A stretch of DNA of 64,000 nt from Cricetomys ansorgei (GCA_026225945.1 JAMJFZ010001133.1:4670501-4734500), one strand, 5' to 3'; numbered from the stretch's first letter, positions 34,105 to 45,994 are shown. Translations and numbers: made by a program. Notes: generated by a model not told the origin, from the letters alone.

Positions 34105-36403
34105 TTTCTTTTACATTTTAAAAATGTTTCTTATATCGTATAATATATTCCTGACACCCTTCCGCCACTCTTTCTACTCCTCTCAACTCTAAAATCTTCC
34201 TACTACCCCAGATCTCCCTCTCTATCCCCTGCTTCTCCTGAGAAATGAGTAGTCCTCCCAAGGTTATCATCCAAACAGGGCATTACAAGATGGGGCCAGG
34301 AACTAATTCCTACCTCAAGGGTAGACTATATAACCCAGCAGGAGAAAGGGGGGTCCCAAGGGCAGGTAAAAGGGTCAGAGACCACCCCACTGAAGCTTGT
34401 AGGAGTTGTACAAGAACACCAAGTGAAACAAAGATACATTATATTTGGGTGACCCTTCAGGCTCCCAGTCTGCTGCTTCAGTCTCTGCGAGCCCCTAGAC
34501 TGCTGGCCAGTTGACTCCATGGGACTTGTTCTCCTGGGACCCCCTCTAGTCCTACAATTCCTCCTTTCTCTCTTCCACTAGATGCCCTGAGCTCTCCAGG
34601 ATGTCTTTTCCTGGGCCTCTGGGCCTCTTCCAACTAGTCAAGGAGGAAGCCTCTCTGATGAAGGTTGGGGTAGGCATTGATCTATGAGCACAGCAGGATA
34701 TCATTGGAAATCATCTCTTGGCTGCCTAGTCTCTAGTTCTTGGTTTGCTCTGGTGTATCAGGCATGGGTTTCCTCCTTGGGCATGGGGTTTGATGGTTCC
34801 ATTGTCCAAACAGATCCTGCAGAGAGGGCAGGTTATTATAGGTCAAAGTTTTTGTGGCTGGGATGGTTTCCCAGTCCAAACACTGGAACACTTACCTAGT
34901 TACAGGAGATGGCCTGTTCAGGTCCACTATCTCCCATTGGTAGAAGTCCTCACTAGAGTTTTCTTCATACATGCAAGTGAGTTCCCACTGCACTAGGTCT
35001 CCCGATTACTCCCTAAATGTCTTCTAATCCCAGGTGTTTCACCGTATATTCTCTCCTTCCATCCCTCTTCTCCCACCTGGTCCCCTCAGCTCCAATTCCC
35101 ATCCTCCTTCAGACCACCTGCACCATCTGCTCAATTACCATTTTACTAAAGAAATCCCTATGTCCCTACTGGGGGCCTTCTTGTTACATATTCTCTCTGG
35201 GTCTGTGGATTGTAGTACCTTTGTCCTTTCCTTAAGAGTTAATATCTACACATAATTAAGTACATACCATGTTTGTCTTTCTAGGACTGGGTTGCCTCAC
35301 TCAGGATGATTTTTTTGTAGTTCATCCATTCACAAGGTCAATTTTTTAATAGCTGAGTAGTACTCCATTGCATAAATACACTACAATTTCTTTATCTAGT
35401 CTTCAATTGAGGGACATCTAGGTTGTTTCAATTTTCTGGCTATTGTGAATAAAGCTGCTATGAGCATAGCTGAACAAGTGTCCTTCTGTTAGAATGGATC
35501 ATTCTTTGGGTATATGCCCAGGAGTGGTATGACTAGGTCTTGAGGTAGGTCGATTACAAGTTCCTTGAAGAATCATAATATTGATTTCCATAGTGGCTGT
35601 TCAAGTTTGCACTTCCATCATCAATGAAGGAGTATTTCTCTTGCTCTACATCCTTGCCAGCATGAGCTTTCACTTATGTTATTGATCTTAGCTTTTCTGA
35701 CAGGTGTAAGATGGAATCTCAGTGCAGTTTTGAGTTGTATTTTCCAGATTGCTAAGGAGGTTGAAAATGTGTTTCTCAGTCATTTGAAAGTCTTCTTTTG
35801 AAAATTCTTTGTTTAGATCTGTACTCCATTTTGTTGTTGTTGTTATTTTTTTGAGACAGGGTTTCTCTGTTGTAACTCTGGCTTTCCTGGAACTCACTTT
35901 GTAGACCAGGCAGGCTTGCCTCAAACTCAAAGAGATCCACCTGTCTCTGCCTCCTGAGGGCAGTGCTGGGATTAAAGGCATGCACCACCAATGCCTGGCA
36001 GGACCCCATTTTTTAATCGGCTTATTTGTTTTATTGATGTCTAGTTTCTTGAGTTCTTTATATATTTTGGATATTAGCCCTCTATAAGAGGGGAGTGGGT
36101 GAAAATCTTTTCCTATTCTGTAGGCTGCCGTTTTTGTCTTACTGACTTAATCTTTTGCTGTATAGAGGCTTTTCAATTTCATGAGGTCCTATTTGTTAAT
36201 TGTTGACCTTGGTGTCGGAGCTGTGTTTTGTTCAGGAAGTTGTCTCCTGGCCAGTGTGATCAAGTCTATTATCCACTTTCTCTTCTATCAGGTTCAGTGT
36301 ACCTGGTTTTATGTTGAGGTCTTTGATCCACTTGGACTTGAGTTTTGTGCAGGGTGATAAATATGGATTTATTTGCACTAACATTTGGACATCTAATTGA
36401 AAT
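34105..36403 (-). pseudogene. L1 retrotransposon, 5'-truncated: ORF2 C-terminus plus full 3' UTR
   Basis: Read on the minus strand from 36403, the first residues match the L1 ORF2 C-terminal region (INPYLSPCTKLKSKWIKDLN). After a B1 insertion come KWSTDLNKEFSKED and MTEKHIFNLL, then 'gggcatatacccaaagaatg' and 'ggagtactactcagctatt'. ORF2 similarity ends near 35250. The remaining 1.15 kb is rodent L1 3' UTR ('tcatcagagaggcttcctcc', 'cctgccctctctgcag', 'tcccttgaggtagg') to a pyrimidine-rich plus-strand end at about 34105-34220. Frameshifts and stops make it non-coding. Endonuclease and catalytic RT regions are absent. Confidence 0.9.
35833..36000 (-). mobile_element. B1 SINE inserted in the L1
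   Basis: Near-consensus B1 in reverse: 'gagacagggtttctctgttg', 'ttgtagaccaggcaggcttg', 'gtgctgggattaaaggcatg', with a GTT/T-rich tail. It is flanked by 'gtactccatttt' (35821-35832) and 'ggaccccatttt' (36001-36012), a 12-bp target duplication with two mismatches. It is closer to consensus than most SINEs here, so it is a later insertion. Confidence 0.93.
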
Positions 36404-39400
36404 TTTAGAACAAAACAAAACACAGACAAATGAAAAAACCCAGCCAACTGTCCAGTCTGAAGTCTGAGTAGATGTCAATATAAACACAAATCAGAACTTG
36501 CCATCATTAACCAATGCCACAGAAGCATCTTCATGTTCTCTGTTTACTATGCTGTTTATACTATGCTGTTTCCATTATAAATGGAATCTTTTTTTTTCCC
36601 TGCAGTTTGGACAGAAAGTCAAAGTCACTGAACCCAAGTCTTCATGCATGCTTCTAGTTTCAAATGTGGTTTTCTATTGTTAATTATTTTGGATGCCTGC
36701 CAGACTGCTTGGCTTCTCAGTTAGCAGGAAAACACACTTGCCTGTGTGCCATTTAACAGCTTTCAGGTGAGAAAATTAACCACACAAAGAAAAGCAAAAC
36801 TGACACCCAGTGTGCTCACGGGGCGTCTCTGCACACATCAGAGGCAACAAAGTGTCTATCCACTAGAGGAAAAAACGAAGTTCAATTCAACAGGACTTAT
36901 TATCCCCTGTTCATTAAAATTTCCAGAGTCTGACACCATGTAGTTTATTTTAGGCATATTTAATCAAAGCAAAATTGGGGAAAGGGGGACAGAGCACAAC
37001 AAACTTTAAAACATGACTACATGTAAAGTACATGTGACATCTTCAATAAAGACAGGCTCTATAGATAGACAGAAAACAGGCAAGCTCAAGATAAACAAGC
37101 TCATATTAAGAGTCTGGTGGCCTAGTTACAAAGATAGCACAAAGGTCACCTGATTATTAACCACATCCATTCCCAGGCTTCTGGGAAGAAAACAGTTTAC
37201 ACATTTCTCTCTTTAAAGAGGCATCCCTGGGGGTTTGACATTTCTAGTTTTCCTAGTGTTTATCTGTGAGTCCAAGGACCTACATGCCTCCTACATAACT
37301 ACTCATGAAACATACTGCGCGTTCATTCATAAAGCAAATAACACTTGAAAACACCGGGATTTAATTCTCGTTGTTTGTTCGTTTTGTTGTTGTTGTCTTG
37401 TCTAAATTACTTAGACTATGTGAGATCACTATAAACTTCCTTTAGACAGTGAAGTATTTTTTTTTCTTTCCATGTATAAAATATGTGTAGTTTTAAAGTG
37501 CAGTGCGGTTTTCATTGAGGGTTTGCCCTATTTAGTGCTCTACTTTGATTTCATTTTTCCATTTCATTTCATAAAACTTAGCAGCAAGCAAAAAACATTG
37601 AGTTTGCACATCACTGTTGATTACAGTGGAAAAGACAGCTTATTCATTTCATTACTCACCTCAAGTGTATTGTGTCCCTATGTACCAGGTGGGTGTAATT
37701 AGAATGAAATGTAGCTTGACTGACAAATTATTTCCTATTGGCTACATAATACCTCTGCTTCATTCCTACAGCCAAGAAAATAAACACAATATTACCAAGA
37801 AGTTTTAGAAAAATATTTGACAGGCAACCATAGCTATGTTTATGCAAATAGATCTTTAATATAGTGATATTCTGGACTGTTAAATCAAGGGGAGCAAAAA
37901 AATTTTTTTTTCTAAAATTAGACATAAAAGTAGAAGGATCTGAGCATTTTCATCTTGACAGTTGATTACTGAATTGTTCCTCTGCTTGGTAAATTTGCAT
38001 GTCATTTACACAGCAAAAGAGTTATATGGTGACAGAACTGATGAGTGGTAATGAATTCATATTAACCTCATGAGTGGCCCATTCATTTTATTTGAAATAG
38101 GAGCAATGTAATGCGTTTCAATAACTCCTCTTACAGAAGGAGAATGAGACATTAAAAGTTCTTGTCGGGAAATACAGAAACTCAAAGAAAAGAAGCACAA
38201 CAAAACAACATACAGAGAAAAAAATAAAATCCCTAAGTTGAAACAGTTCTTCCAACAAGTGGATATGTTCTAAACTTACAAGAAAAAATATGATAAAATG
38301 CAAGGCTTATTTAATAGTTAAGTATTGGCAAATAGCTTATTATATTTAGAAATATTTAATATAAGAAAGTTTCTTCGTCAGCTTGCTTCCTAGTGAGAAT
38401 TCATAATAATTGTCACACTTAAATGGATTAACAAATTGCCTACAGAATCCTCTGGTTCAAATATTTTGCTTGGTTTCAAAGAGAAAATATATCTGTTATA
38501 ATCATATTAGTAATTATCCAAATCACAAAAATATTTTCTTGTTTATGGTAGAACATAATATTTGTTACATTTTAAAGTACCAGTTTGTATTTCCACTATA
38601 ATTTATGTGAGATAAATAGGTATATTGACTATAATTATAGCTGAGTAGATATAATAAAACTATAATACCCAAAGTTTTACCCAGTTAACACTTAAATTAT
38701 GGACTTAAATTATGGGATATTTCAGAGAACTGTATCATAGTTTTCTAATCAGTTTCCAAGTTGATTCATGTCCTCATTTTTAAATGTTAACTCCTTATTT
38801 TCCAAGCCAAAGAGACAAGGGAAATGCAATATACTTAATGTCAAAAAAGGCAAAAACATAAGAATTACAGAACTCCTATAAAGTAAACTTAGATGGTTAG
38901 TTATAGCATATTAACTATGAATTAACCTTCACACCTGATAATTATTTTGGAGAGTTCTGTGATTTCAGTCTCATTTTGGATTTTAAGTGACAACGTTTGC
39001 ATTTATCTCATTTCCAAACCTACCAAAGTGTCTAAGCCTTGAAGAGAGTTTCCAACCAATAGGGTCTTCGGTATAGATAATACAGTGGAAAACTTGAAAA
39101 AGGAAGGAAACAACTGAGAGAAATTTGAGAAAAGCCAATGAAGGATATATTTACCAGTGATTTCCTGCTGGAAGTAACACATTCCAGAATTGCTAATTCA
39201 GAGTAGTAGCATTAGCATGATCCCATGCAGAGTCACTGATGATGACAAAAAAATTGGAATTTTTGAATTCTTTTAATTCTTTGCAACATCTTTCTATGTC
39301 TGCTACAATGCTCCTGTTTGAGGGAGATCAAACAACACTGGTGACAGAAATCTTCAGGCAGAGAAGACAAATGAGTGTAACAGTAGTCATAGTACCACAA

Positions 39401-39723
39401 CTTCTACTCAAAACCCATGGAAGGGATTTAGAAAAGGAACTTAAGAGTTATCTCAAATACATAAAATTTACTGTTATTCTTAGAATAAAATGTAAAGGAA
39501 AAAGATAAAATTCTATAGTTCAGTGATAGTATACATTCATATAATTGTATATATACAAATATACATCTTTTTCTTTATATGCTTGATTCCTCATTTATTT
39601 TTAATATAAAATGTCTATTTTATTTCAGAAACCTATAAAGCATTTTTTTGCAATATTTCTTTTCAATAATTCTTTTTTTCCAATATTTTTCAATATTCTT
39701 TCCAATATTTTTCCCAATATTTC

Positions 39724-39725
<2 letters not shown>
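36404..39725. other. AT-rich sequence; GC-elevated block at 36700-37260
   Basis: No gene. The block 36700-37260 is richer in GC and G/A and could be an old LTR or other repeat, but no landmark is secure. A near-tandem 14-bp repeat (TACTATGCTGTTTA) is at about 36545-36571. The remaining frames are short and featureless, including an 89-codon frame at 39239-39508. Confidence 0.5.
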
Positions 39726-39767
<42 letters not shown>

Positions 39768-39803
39768 ATTTTGTGTGTGTGTGTCTGTGTGTGTGTGTGT
39801 GTA
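39726..39803. repeat. (TG)n microsatellite with TATG interruption
   Basis: Two TG blocks separated by TATGTATGTATATTT. It explains Cys-Val translations on plus and Thr-His on minus. Confidence 0.95.
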
Positions 39804-40617
39804 TTCTGCAAAAACACTATAATGAAGAAATTCAGATTGCTCATTTGGATATTGTAATGTGCCCTTTGTCCATTCAGCTACTGCATTGCTGAGACCTCTG
39901 CAGATCAAACCAGAAGATGCCAGCATCTCCTAGATCTTCAGTGTTTTATCCACCGTCACATATTAGTGAGTTTATAAAACTTAGTCTTGGGGTCTGAGTA
40001 CAAATAGGATCAATTATTGGACTCTGGGATAAAAAAATATAGATCTGCTTTTGGATACTTCTCATGCTTTTGAAGTGTGCATCAATTTCCAATACCTTAA
40101 ATCCTTACTATAAACAGTGGCAAATACAACTAAAATTACATTGGCATCAGTGTACAAACCTCTTGCTTATTATTGTATTTATAAATTCTACAACTTAGAA
40201 TACATCAGAAATTAAGACATTTCAGTAAACAATACAGATATTGTATGTTATGATATGTCTTACAAAAATTTCAATTATTAGACATTTTATTTTTTCAAAA
40301 TTTATATCTTGTCATATGCTGTTTTACTAAAATTTTAATATTTTTTAACTAAAACAGCAATAAAGTATTAAAATAAAATTTGAGAACTCTTGTAAATGAA
40401 TGAGGCCACTCGTTGAAAAAATAATTGCTCATGACTCCTTTTTGAGAGAGAGAGATCTGTTTTGAATGCCCAACATTAAACTTTAGAAATTCTCACTGAT
40501 GGATCTGTTTGCTACAAAGCATATTTTCTTTATATTTTATTCCCATGAAAGGATCAAAACACTCAACTATCATGAATTTTAATTCTATATGTTTTAACAA
40601 TGATAAGCCCTAGGTCC
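39804..40617. other. AT-rich unique sequence, nothing recognised
   Basis: No repeat or coding signal supported. Confidence 0.5.
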
Positions 40618-41200
40618 TTTCCTTACTTGTCTGATTACATTACTCTTTTCTATCCCCTGCCCACTATCTGTATGGGTATGTCTTTCCTTAGTTTGGAAAA
40701 GCTTTTTCCTACATCATCGTAAGTTTTCTTCTATGATCGTATGATCGTTTTGAACATCTGGTCTATGCTATGGACAGGGAATCTTCCTTTTCATCTATGC
40801 CTGTAATTTGGAGATTTGGTCTTTCATGGTGTCTCACAGTTCCTGGATGCCACTTTCATGTTTCTGCAATTTGTAATACTTTTTGTTTGTCTGATCCACT
40901 TCCTTTATCTTCCAGTCCTGATATTCCCTCTTCTACTTGATTATTTTATTAGTAAGGCTTTCCCCCTATCCTTTCTAATTGCATTTTTGAGGTTCTTCAA
41001 TTTCATCTTTATTTCAGCTTGAGTTTTCTTGAGTATTTTTATGTCATTACTGAATTCTCAAATCTGCATAGCCTTTGTCATTTCATTCAGTCATGTGTTT
41101 CTGTTTTCTTGCAAATTTCTCAGGATTTCATTGCTATCCTCTTTATGTATATTGAGTTGTTTGTTGATTGTTTTAAACTAGAGACTTTTAATGAATTTAA
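40618..41200 (-). pseudogene. L1 ORF1 remnant (coiled-coil to central region)
   Basis: Reverse translation gives interrupted peptides: SLTNKII...KREYQDWKIKEVD, then KLQKHESGIQELGDTMKDQIS, then TIIEENL. They line up in order with rodent L1 ORF1 (…TNRIQEMEERIS…, …QNIQEIQDTMKRPN…, …IIEENF…). Stops and frameshifts are frequent. ORF1 encodes the RNA-binding chaperone of the L1 particle, and this copy is dead. Confidence 0.7.
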
Positions 41201-41345
41201 TTTTTAGAGTTTTTAAAATTTTTTATTTAGAAAATTTTTTCATAAAATATATTTTGATTATATTCTTTGCATTCTCATAACTTACATAGTGGAAATTATT
41301 AATATTCAGGTATATTTTATCCCATAGGATTCAGGTCATTCTCAT
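41201..41345 (-). mobile_element. Possible L1 3'-end fragment
   Basis: The T-rich start and 'cataaaatatattttgatta' resemble the reverse of an L1 3' end. It is short and AT-rich, so the assignment is weak. Confidence 0.35.
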
Positions 41346-41359
41346 TAGAAAACATTTTT

Positions 41360-41516
41360 CTGCTGGGCAGTGGTGGCACATGCTGAGTGCTGCCTCCCAG
41401 CACTCAGGAGGCAGAGTCAGGCTAATCACTGTGAATTTAAGGCCAGCCTGGTATACAGAGTAAGTTCCAGGACAGCCAGAGTTACAACAGGGAAACCCTG
41501 TCTCAAAAACAAGAAA
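41360..41516 (+). mobile_element. B1 SINE with altered head
   Basis: 'gctgggcagtggtggcacat' then 'cagcactcaggaggcagagt', 'aaggccagcctggtatacag', 'aaaccctgtctcaaaaac' form a clear full-length B1 in plus orientation. Between 'cacatg' and 'cccagcactcagg' the expected CCTTTAAT is replaced by CTGAGTGCTGCCT, which creates a 10-bp-arm hairpin (41383-41392 with 41398-41407). Confidence 0.9.
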
Positions 41517-42339
41517 GAAAGTAACCAGTTTTCTAAGACGGGTCGTCTTGTGCTGGAGCATACTGTCTTGACATTTCATACTGTTTGCGGTTTTGGTGTT
41601 GTATCCTTTTGGTGTTTCTGACTTGAGATTCTAGAAGCCTCTGATGAATGGAAGTTTGGTTTTGTTTTTGTTGTTGCTGAAGCTGTTTATTTCAAATGAT
41701 GTAAGAGGTGTTGCAAGGTCAATCCTTCAGGTACACAGTGTTGATTTTGGATTGGAATAATGGGGATGATTTCAATTGAGTTCTAAGCAAGAAAGCATGT
41801 GAATGGGACAAATGTTTGGATCTGCTTGTGCAGCTCTGAAAGATGTGTTACCTGGGAACTTGAGGATTGTGTGAGTGGACCAGAGTCTTGGACACTCACC
41901 AGGCTAGGCCAGCAAACAGGCTATTGAACCGATATGGTACAGGCAGACTAGAGTCTGGAGAACTGAGTAAATTGTTTCAGTCCACAGGATATATTTCAGT
42001 TCTAGGTCTGGATTTCAGATAGGGCTCAGATATACTAAAGTCTGGAAGGCTTACCAAATTGAGTTGTTTTAAGGATGTTTAACCAGGCAAACCTGACATT
42101 TGGAACAATGCAGGCAGACTATTTTGGGGGGTTTGAGGGGTGAAAGTGCTTGGTCAAGAGAACTTACCAAACTAGAATCAAGCAGAGGATGTATAACTTG
42201 GGCTAGTGCTGAGCTAAAGCCTGAATATAATGTGAGTACATCGTAGTATAGGTCAGTCATATGCATGCACTGGGCTGGCCCACAAGATGTGATGAGGACC
42301 AAGCTTTGAGATTAGGAACAACACACATAAAGTATACAT
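41517..42339 (-). repeat. Block with recurrent GTCTGGA..CTTACCAAA motif; possible L1 5' UTR
   Basis: Four related motifs occur at 41885, 41952, 42040 and 42153 (for example 'gtctggaaggcttaccaaat' and 'gtcaagagaacttaccaaac'). The block is more GC-rich and lies on the 5' side of the antisense ORF1 remnant. It may be a decayed rodent L1 promoter region, but the spacing (67, 88 and 113 bp) is irregular, so this is tentative. Confidence 0.35.
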
Positions 42340-42790
42340 TGAAGGACACCATGAAAAGATGAAGTCTATGAAATATAAGCATAGAAGAGTAGAAAAATCT
42401 CAGACTAATGGCATACATCAAATCTTCAGCATAGTCGTAGGAGAAAACACCCTTAAATTAAAGAAAGAGACACCCATTCAAATGAAAGAAACACTCATTA
42501 CACAAACTAGACAAGACAAGACAAGAAGCTTATTGTTTTTAAAACACTGGATAATCAGAACAAGGAAAGTGCACTGACACCTGCAAGAGAAAAAAATCAC
42601 AAGCCACATCTAATGGAAGACTAATAAGTATACTAGCTGATTTGTCACTGGTAACTAAGGCCAGAGGAATCAGGGCAATAATTCTTCAAGTTTTAAAAAA
42701 CCATGCCTGCCAACCTTGAATATCGTACTGAGGAAAGCTGTCTTGTTGAAGGAGGAAGAAAAAAATTTCCATAATATCAATAGAGTTAAA
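42340..42790 (+). pseudogene. L1 ORF1 remnant (C-terminal half)
   Basis: It starts 'ggacaccatgaaaagatgaa' and encodes IFSIVVGENTLKLKKETPIQ, matching IFNKIIEENFPNLKKEMPI of rodent L1 ORF1. It continues to 'gatttgtcactggtaactaa', 'ggccagaggaatcagggc' and 'ccatgcctgccaaccttgaa', the RNA-binding and C-terminal region. It is in plus orientation, opposite to the ORF1 remnant at 40618-41200. The two cover overlapping parts of ORF1, so they are probably separate copies. Confidence 0.75.
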
Positions 42791-42938
42791 AGACATAAAA
42801 AAAAAATCTTAGAGAGGAAATTAACATTATGTTTCCATATGTACAGATTACATTATGTACATTACCACATACGAATCATACAATAATATCTTTAGAACAG
42901 ACACGTACAAGTACCCATTGCTCAAGAGGGTAGTTTAC

Positions 42939-43009
42939 TTATCGATATCTACCTATCATCTATCTGTCTATCTATCATTTATCTATCTATGTATCTATCT
43001 ATCTATCAT
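42939..43009. repeat. TATC tetranucleotide microsatellite
   Basis: Imperfect TATC/TATG/TGTC units. Confidence 0.95.
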
Positions 43010-43077
43010 GTAAAAAATGGGTTTAGAATGAGCCTCTAAGCTAAGTTGGAAAACTTTACAAAATAGAAATTACCCAT

Positions 43078-43079
43078 AA

Positions 43080-43121
<42 letters not shown>
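43078..43121. repeat. (AAT)n microsatellite
   Basis: A perfect run of about 14 AAT units, giving a poly-Tyr translation on the minus strand. Confidence 0.97.
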
Positions 43122-43122
<1 letters not shown>

Positions 43123-43152
43123 CAAAATTAACTTATTTGACCATTTTAAAAC

Positions 43153-43268
43153 TCTTTTAGGGCTTAGAGATAACCCAGGGGATAAAGCATAGGAGGCACA
43201 AGCATGACGAGTAAAGTCTGAATCCCAACAGTCAATGCAGAGGCCAGGCTGGTGCTGCATTCACGCTC
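43153..43268 (+). mobile_element. tRNA-head SINE fragment (B4-type)
   Basis: 'agggcttagagataacccag', 'gggataaagcat', 'agtctgaatcccaacagtca' match a composite SINE head and B box in plus orientation. The 3' portion is not recognised. Confidence 0.55.
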
Positions 43269-43481
43269 ATTATTTCCGCTTCTCAGAAGCTGACAACAGA
43301 GGGTTGCTTGGGAAAGCTAGCTAGTTTTATTAACCAGAATTTGCCAGGTACAAAAACAAAGATCCTCCCTCCTCCTACAATTAATCAGCTGAAGAGTCGT
43401 TAGGGAGGATACCAGCCATCAAGTTTAGATCTACACATGCAGGCACACAGTTGTAACAACTCTCATGGGAAAATTCATATA

Positions 43482-43482
<1 letters not shown>

Positions 43483-43530
<48 letters not shown>
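43483..43530. repeat. (AC)n microsatellite
   Basis: A perfect run of about 24 AC units. Confidence 0.97.
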
Positions 43531-43531
<1 letters not shown>

Positions 43532-43689
43532 AGGCATGTTTTATAAAATAAATATTGGACTTTTAAAATAAAGTTCCCTGGTTGAGCATGCTTAATAAAA
43601 ATCATCTATTAAGAAATATATTGATATGTATCACATTTAAATAAATATATCAATGTTTGTTGTGAGAGCTCTAGAATCAACTGCACAAT

Positions 43690-43800
43690 TTGCTGTGTCT
43701 GGTTCTCTCCTTCAGCCAGATCCTATGGTCCCTGGAGATTAATCCCAGAGACTTCATGTAGCATAAAGAGCCATTGCTTGTTGAGCCATCTTGCCCATCT
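43690..43800 (-). mobile_element. tRNA-derived SINE fragment
   Basis: The plus strand shows the reversed B-box area 'cctggagattaatcccagag' and the reversed head 'tgttgagccatcttgcccat'. Only the 5' half of the element remains. Confidence 0.6.
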
Positions 43801-44719
43801 CCAATTTTACAAAATAACAAACGTTAAGGAAAGGTTTAAATACACATTTATTTTACTTATAATAGGCAGTGTTTTCATTAATAAGATGGTAACTTTTTAA
43901 TATTAACAATAGCAAATTTATCACTTTAAGCTTTTGACTATAGAAAAGCCTGTGAGAAAATGCTTCTTTTTTTTGGGTCTCGATCTAATTGGAAGATTTT
44001 ATGTGAGCAATATTTGTGATCTGGAAGGACTTTCAAGGGACCTAATTATTCACTTTCCCCATCGATACCACATTAGTACAGGGTTCCTGTGGCCTTTTGC
44101 ACATTTTTGTTGTAAATATTGAGTGAAGTTAGGATCTGTGGGAACAAACATTTCTTTCACTGTTATTGCTACTGATAGCTAGAGTGGATTGCCAGGAGAC
44201 CCTTTGTTTAAGAACAGAAATCATTCTGTCCAGAAATGATTGCATTTTATTGTGTAACACATTAAACTGTTTTTTTTTTTTCAAACCAAAAGCAGTAGGT
44301 AGCTTGATACAGAAGGAACAGAAAATGCTTCCAATCACAAGTAGAAACATTTACAAACTAGTTTCTAAGGTTTTATTAGAGATGCTAGCTGATTTGGAAA
44401 TCGAAAGCCTTCCCTGCATAACCCATGATATGCCTGATGACAAATGAACTGCTTATCATCTAAAAATAATCCTTTAGTAGAATCCTCTGCTATATGCAAA
44501 GTGAGAAGCGAGATCGATATTATAAGATTCTCTTGATGATGAGTCTCCTAATAGGATCTCTCTCTGTTTGCTTTTCAATAGCCCCAGATCCTGAGGTAGT
44601 AATGAACACACAACTTCTGTCAAAGATAAGAATCATGATAAATTTGAATTTTTTCAGAAATTTGATCTTCAGAATGAGGAAGGCAGCTCACAGTTTAGCT
44701 TTTTGAAAAATCATCTGTC
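43801..44719. other. AT-rich unique sequence, no gene seen
   Basis: Several short plus-strand frames (62-93 codons between 43934 and 44706) have ordinary-looking amino acid composition but no recognisable domain, splice arrangement or neighbours. I do not call them genes. Confidence 0.5.
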
Positions 44720-44740
44720 TTTCTATCTATCTACCTATCT

Positions 44741-44772
<32 letters not shown>

Positions 44773-44795
44773 ATCTATTTGTCTATCTTATTTGG
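44720..44795. repeat. TCTA tetranucleotide microsatellite
   Basis: TCTA units with TACC and TTC interruptions. Confidence 0.95.
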
Positions 44796-45024
44796 AGATT
44801 AGTAGTCAGTCTAATTTTAATTTTTGAACTATTTACATTCTATCAAAAATTCTGAGTATGATTATAATATACAATTTCTATATGCTAGTCAATAAAATGG
44901 CACTTTTAAAGAAATAAAATAAAATGGTTCTAGGGAAAATTTTGATGTTTTGAAAAGATTAATGGATAACCATTTATGTGGAAAAACTAAGCCATAGTTG
45001 GCATTTTAATGATGAAAAAATGTG

Positions 45025-45071
<47 letters not shown>

Positions 45072-45400
45072 CAACAAATCACAAGTAAATTAGTTTCATG
45101 AAAATCCTTCCCAAAGAACACATGTAGAGAATGAGCTCTTAATTTTTAAATGTTTTTGAAGTTTCCAACACACTATATTCTTCATTTGTTGAGTTGTAGG
45201 ACATTTGAAGAAAAAAAAATGGAAGTACAACATGTCAGTTAACATAGACCAAATAGCCATTGCTTATATCTCATTCTTCAAGGCTAATATTGATTAGTTT
45301 TAATGTCCCAAGATTATTTTCTTTGTATTTCTGGTAATTTTATAATAAAATGGTAGTGGCTTCTTTTTTTTTTTTTAATATTATGAAAGGTATGTATACT
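44796..45400. other. AT-rich sequence containing a TA array
   Basis: Contains the TA array at 45022-45069. Otherwise nothing recognised. Confidence 0.5.
45022..45069. repeat. (TA)n microsatellite
   Basis: A TA array with one TG interruption near 45039. Confidence 0.95.
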
Positions 45401-45575
45401 CCAGAGCTGGTGGGAAGGCTATGTGTGTAAAAGCACTTTCAATCCAGCATGAGTTTGACTTCCGGGCCCCATATGGTAGAAAGAAGAAAACAGAGGTTCA
45501 AAGTTGTCCTTTGTCTTCAGGACATGAGGCATTGCATGCACACACAACAAGTTAATCAAATAAACAGATTTTTAA
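45401..45575 (+). mobile_element. B3-type SINE
   Basis: 'ccagagctggtgggaaggct', 'ccagcatgagtttgacttcc', 'ccatatggtagaaagaa', then a CACACA-type end and 'aatcaaataaacag'. A diverged tRNA-derived SINE in plus orientation, abutting an antisense L1 3' end. Confidence 0.65.
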
Positions 45576-45577
45576 AA

Positions 45578-45720
45578 ATAATTTTTTTTCTTTTTTATTG
45601 AAAATATTTTTTATTATACATGTTTTGATTAAAGTTTTCTGTCCCTCATCACCTCCCAGATCCACCCCACCTCCCTTTCCAACTTCATACATCTTTTATC
45701 TCTACCTTTAGAAAAAAATG
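45578..45720 (-). mobile_element. L1 3'-end fragment
   Basis: The plus strand reads the reverse of an L1 3' UTR end: T-rich start, 'catgttttgattaaagtttt', 'catcacctcccagatccacc', 'cacctccctttccaactt'. Only the last 140 bp are present. Confidence 0.65.
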
Positions 45721-45939
45721 TGTTTTCTAAAATTGTAGATAATATGGTTGAATAGATGTGACCCTCTCCTCCTCTGAAATAAGTGGACTATGTTATCCCT
45801 GAGGGCTGAGCTTCCTTCATCCGCTTGCCATTTTGTTTCTGGATTTTGCTTTTGTTTGAGAGCATAACAGCTGAGCAATTAGTATCTTTTCACATGAATC
45901 TAAAGATTTTGCATCCTAAATCTTCTATGACTACAGAAA

Positions 45940-45952
45940 ATGTATAAAGCAA

Positions 45953-45994
<42 letters not shown>

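Noticed and set aside
35688..36009. Minus-strand frames reading through a B1 into L1 as a possible fusion exon
   Set aside because: The frame joins B1 antisense to L1 ORF2 only because the inserted B1 happens to lack stops in that frame. There is no splice evidence.
37372..37400. GTTT/GTT-rich patch as a SINE tail
   Set aside because: No SINE body could be recognised on either side.
40618..42790. Single 5'-inverted L1 explaining both ORF1 remnants
   Set aside because: The two remnants appear to overlap in ORF1 coordinates (both include the IIEEN region), which one twin-priming event would not normally produce.
42939..43009. Regular TATC repeats considered as a CRISPR-like array
   Set aside because: These are simple tetranucleotide units without spacers. 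The other repeats and host features show a vertebrate nuclear genome.
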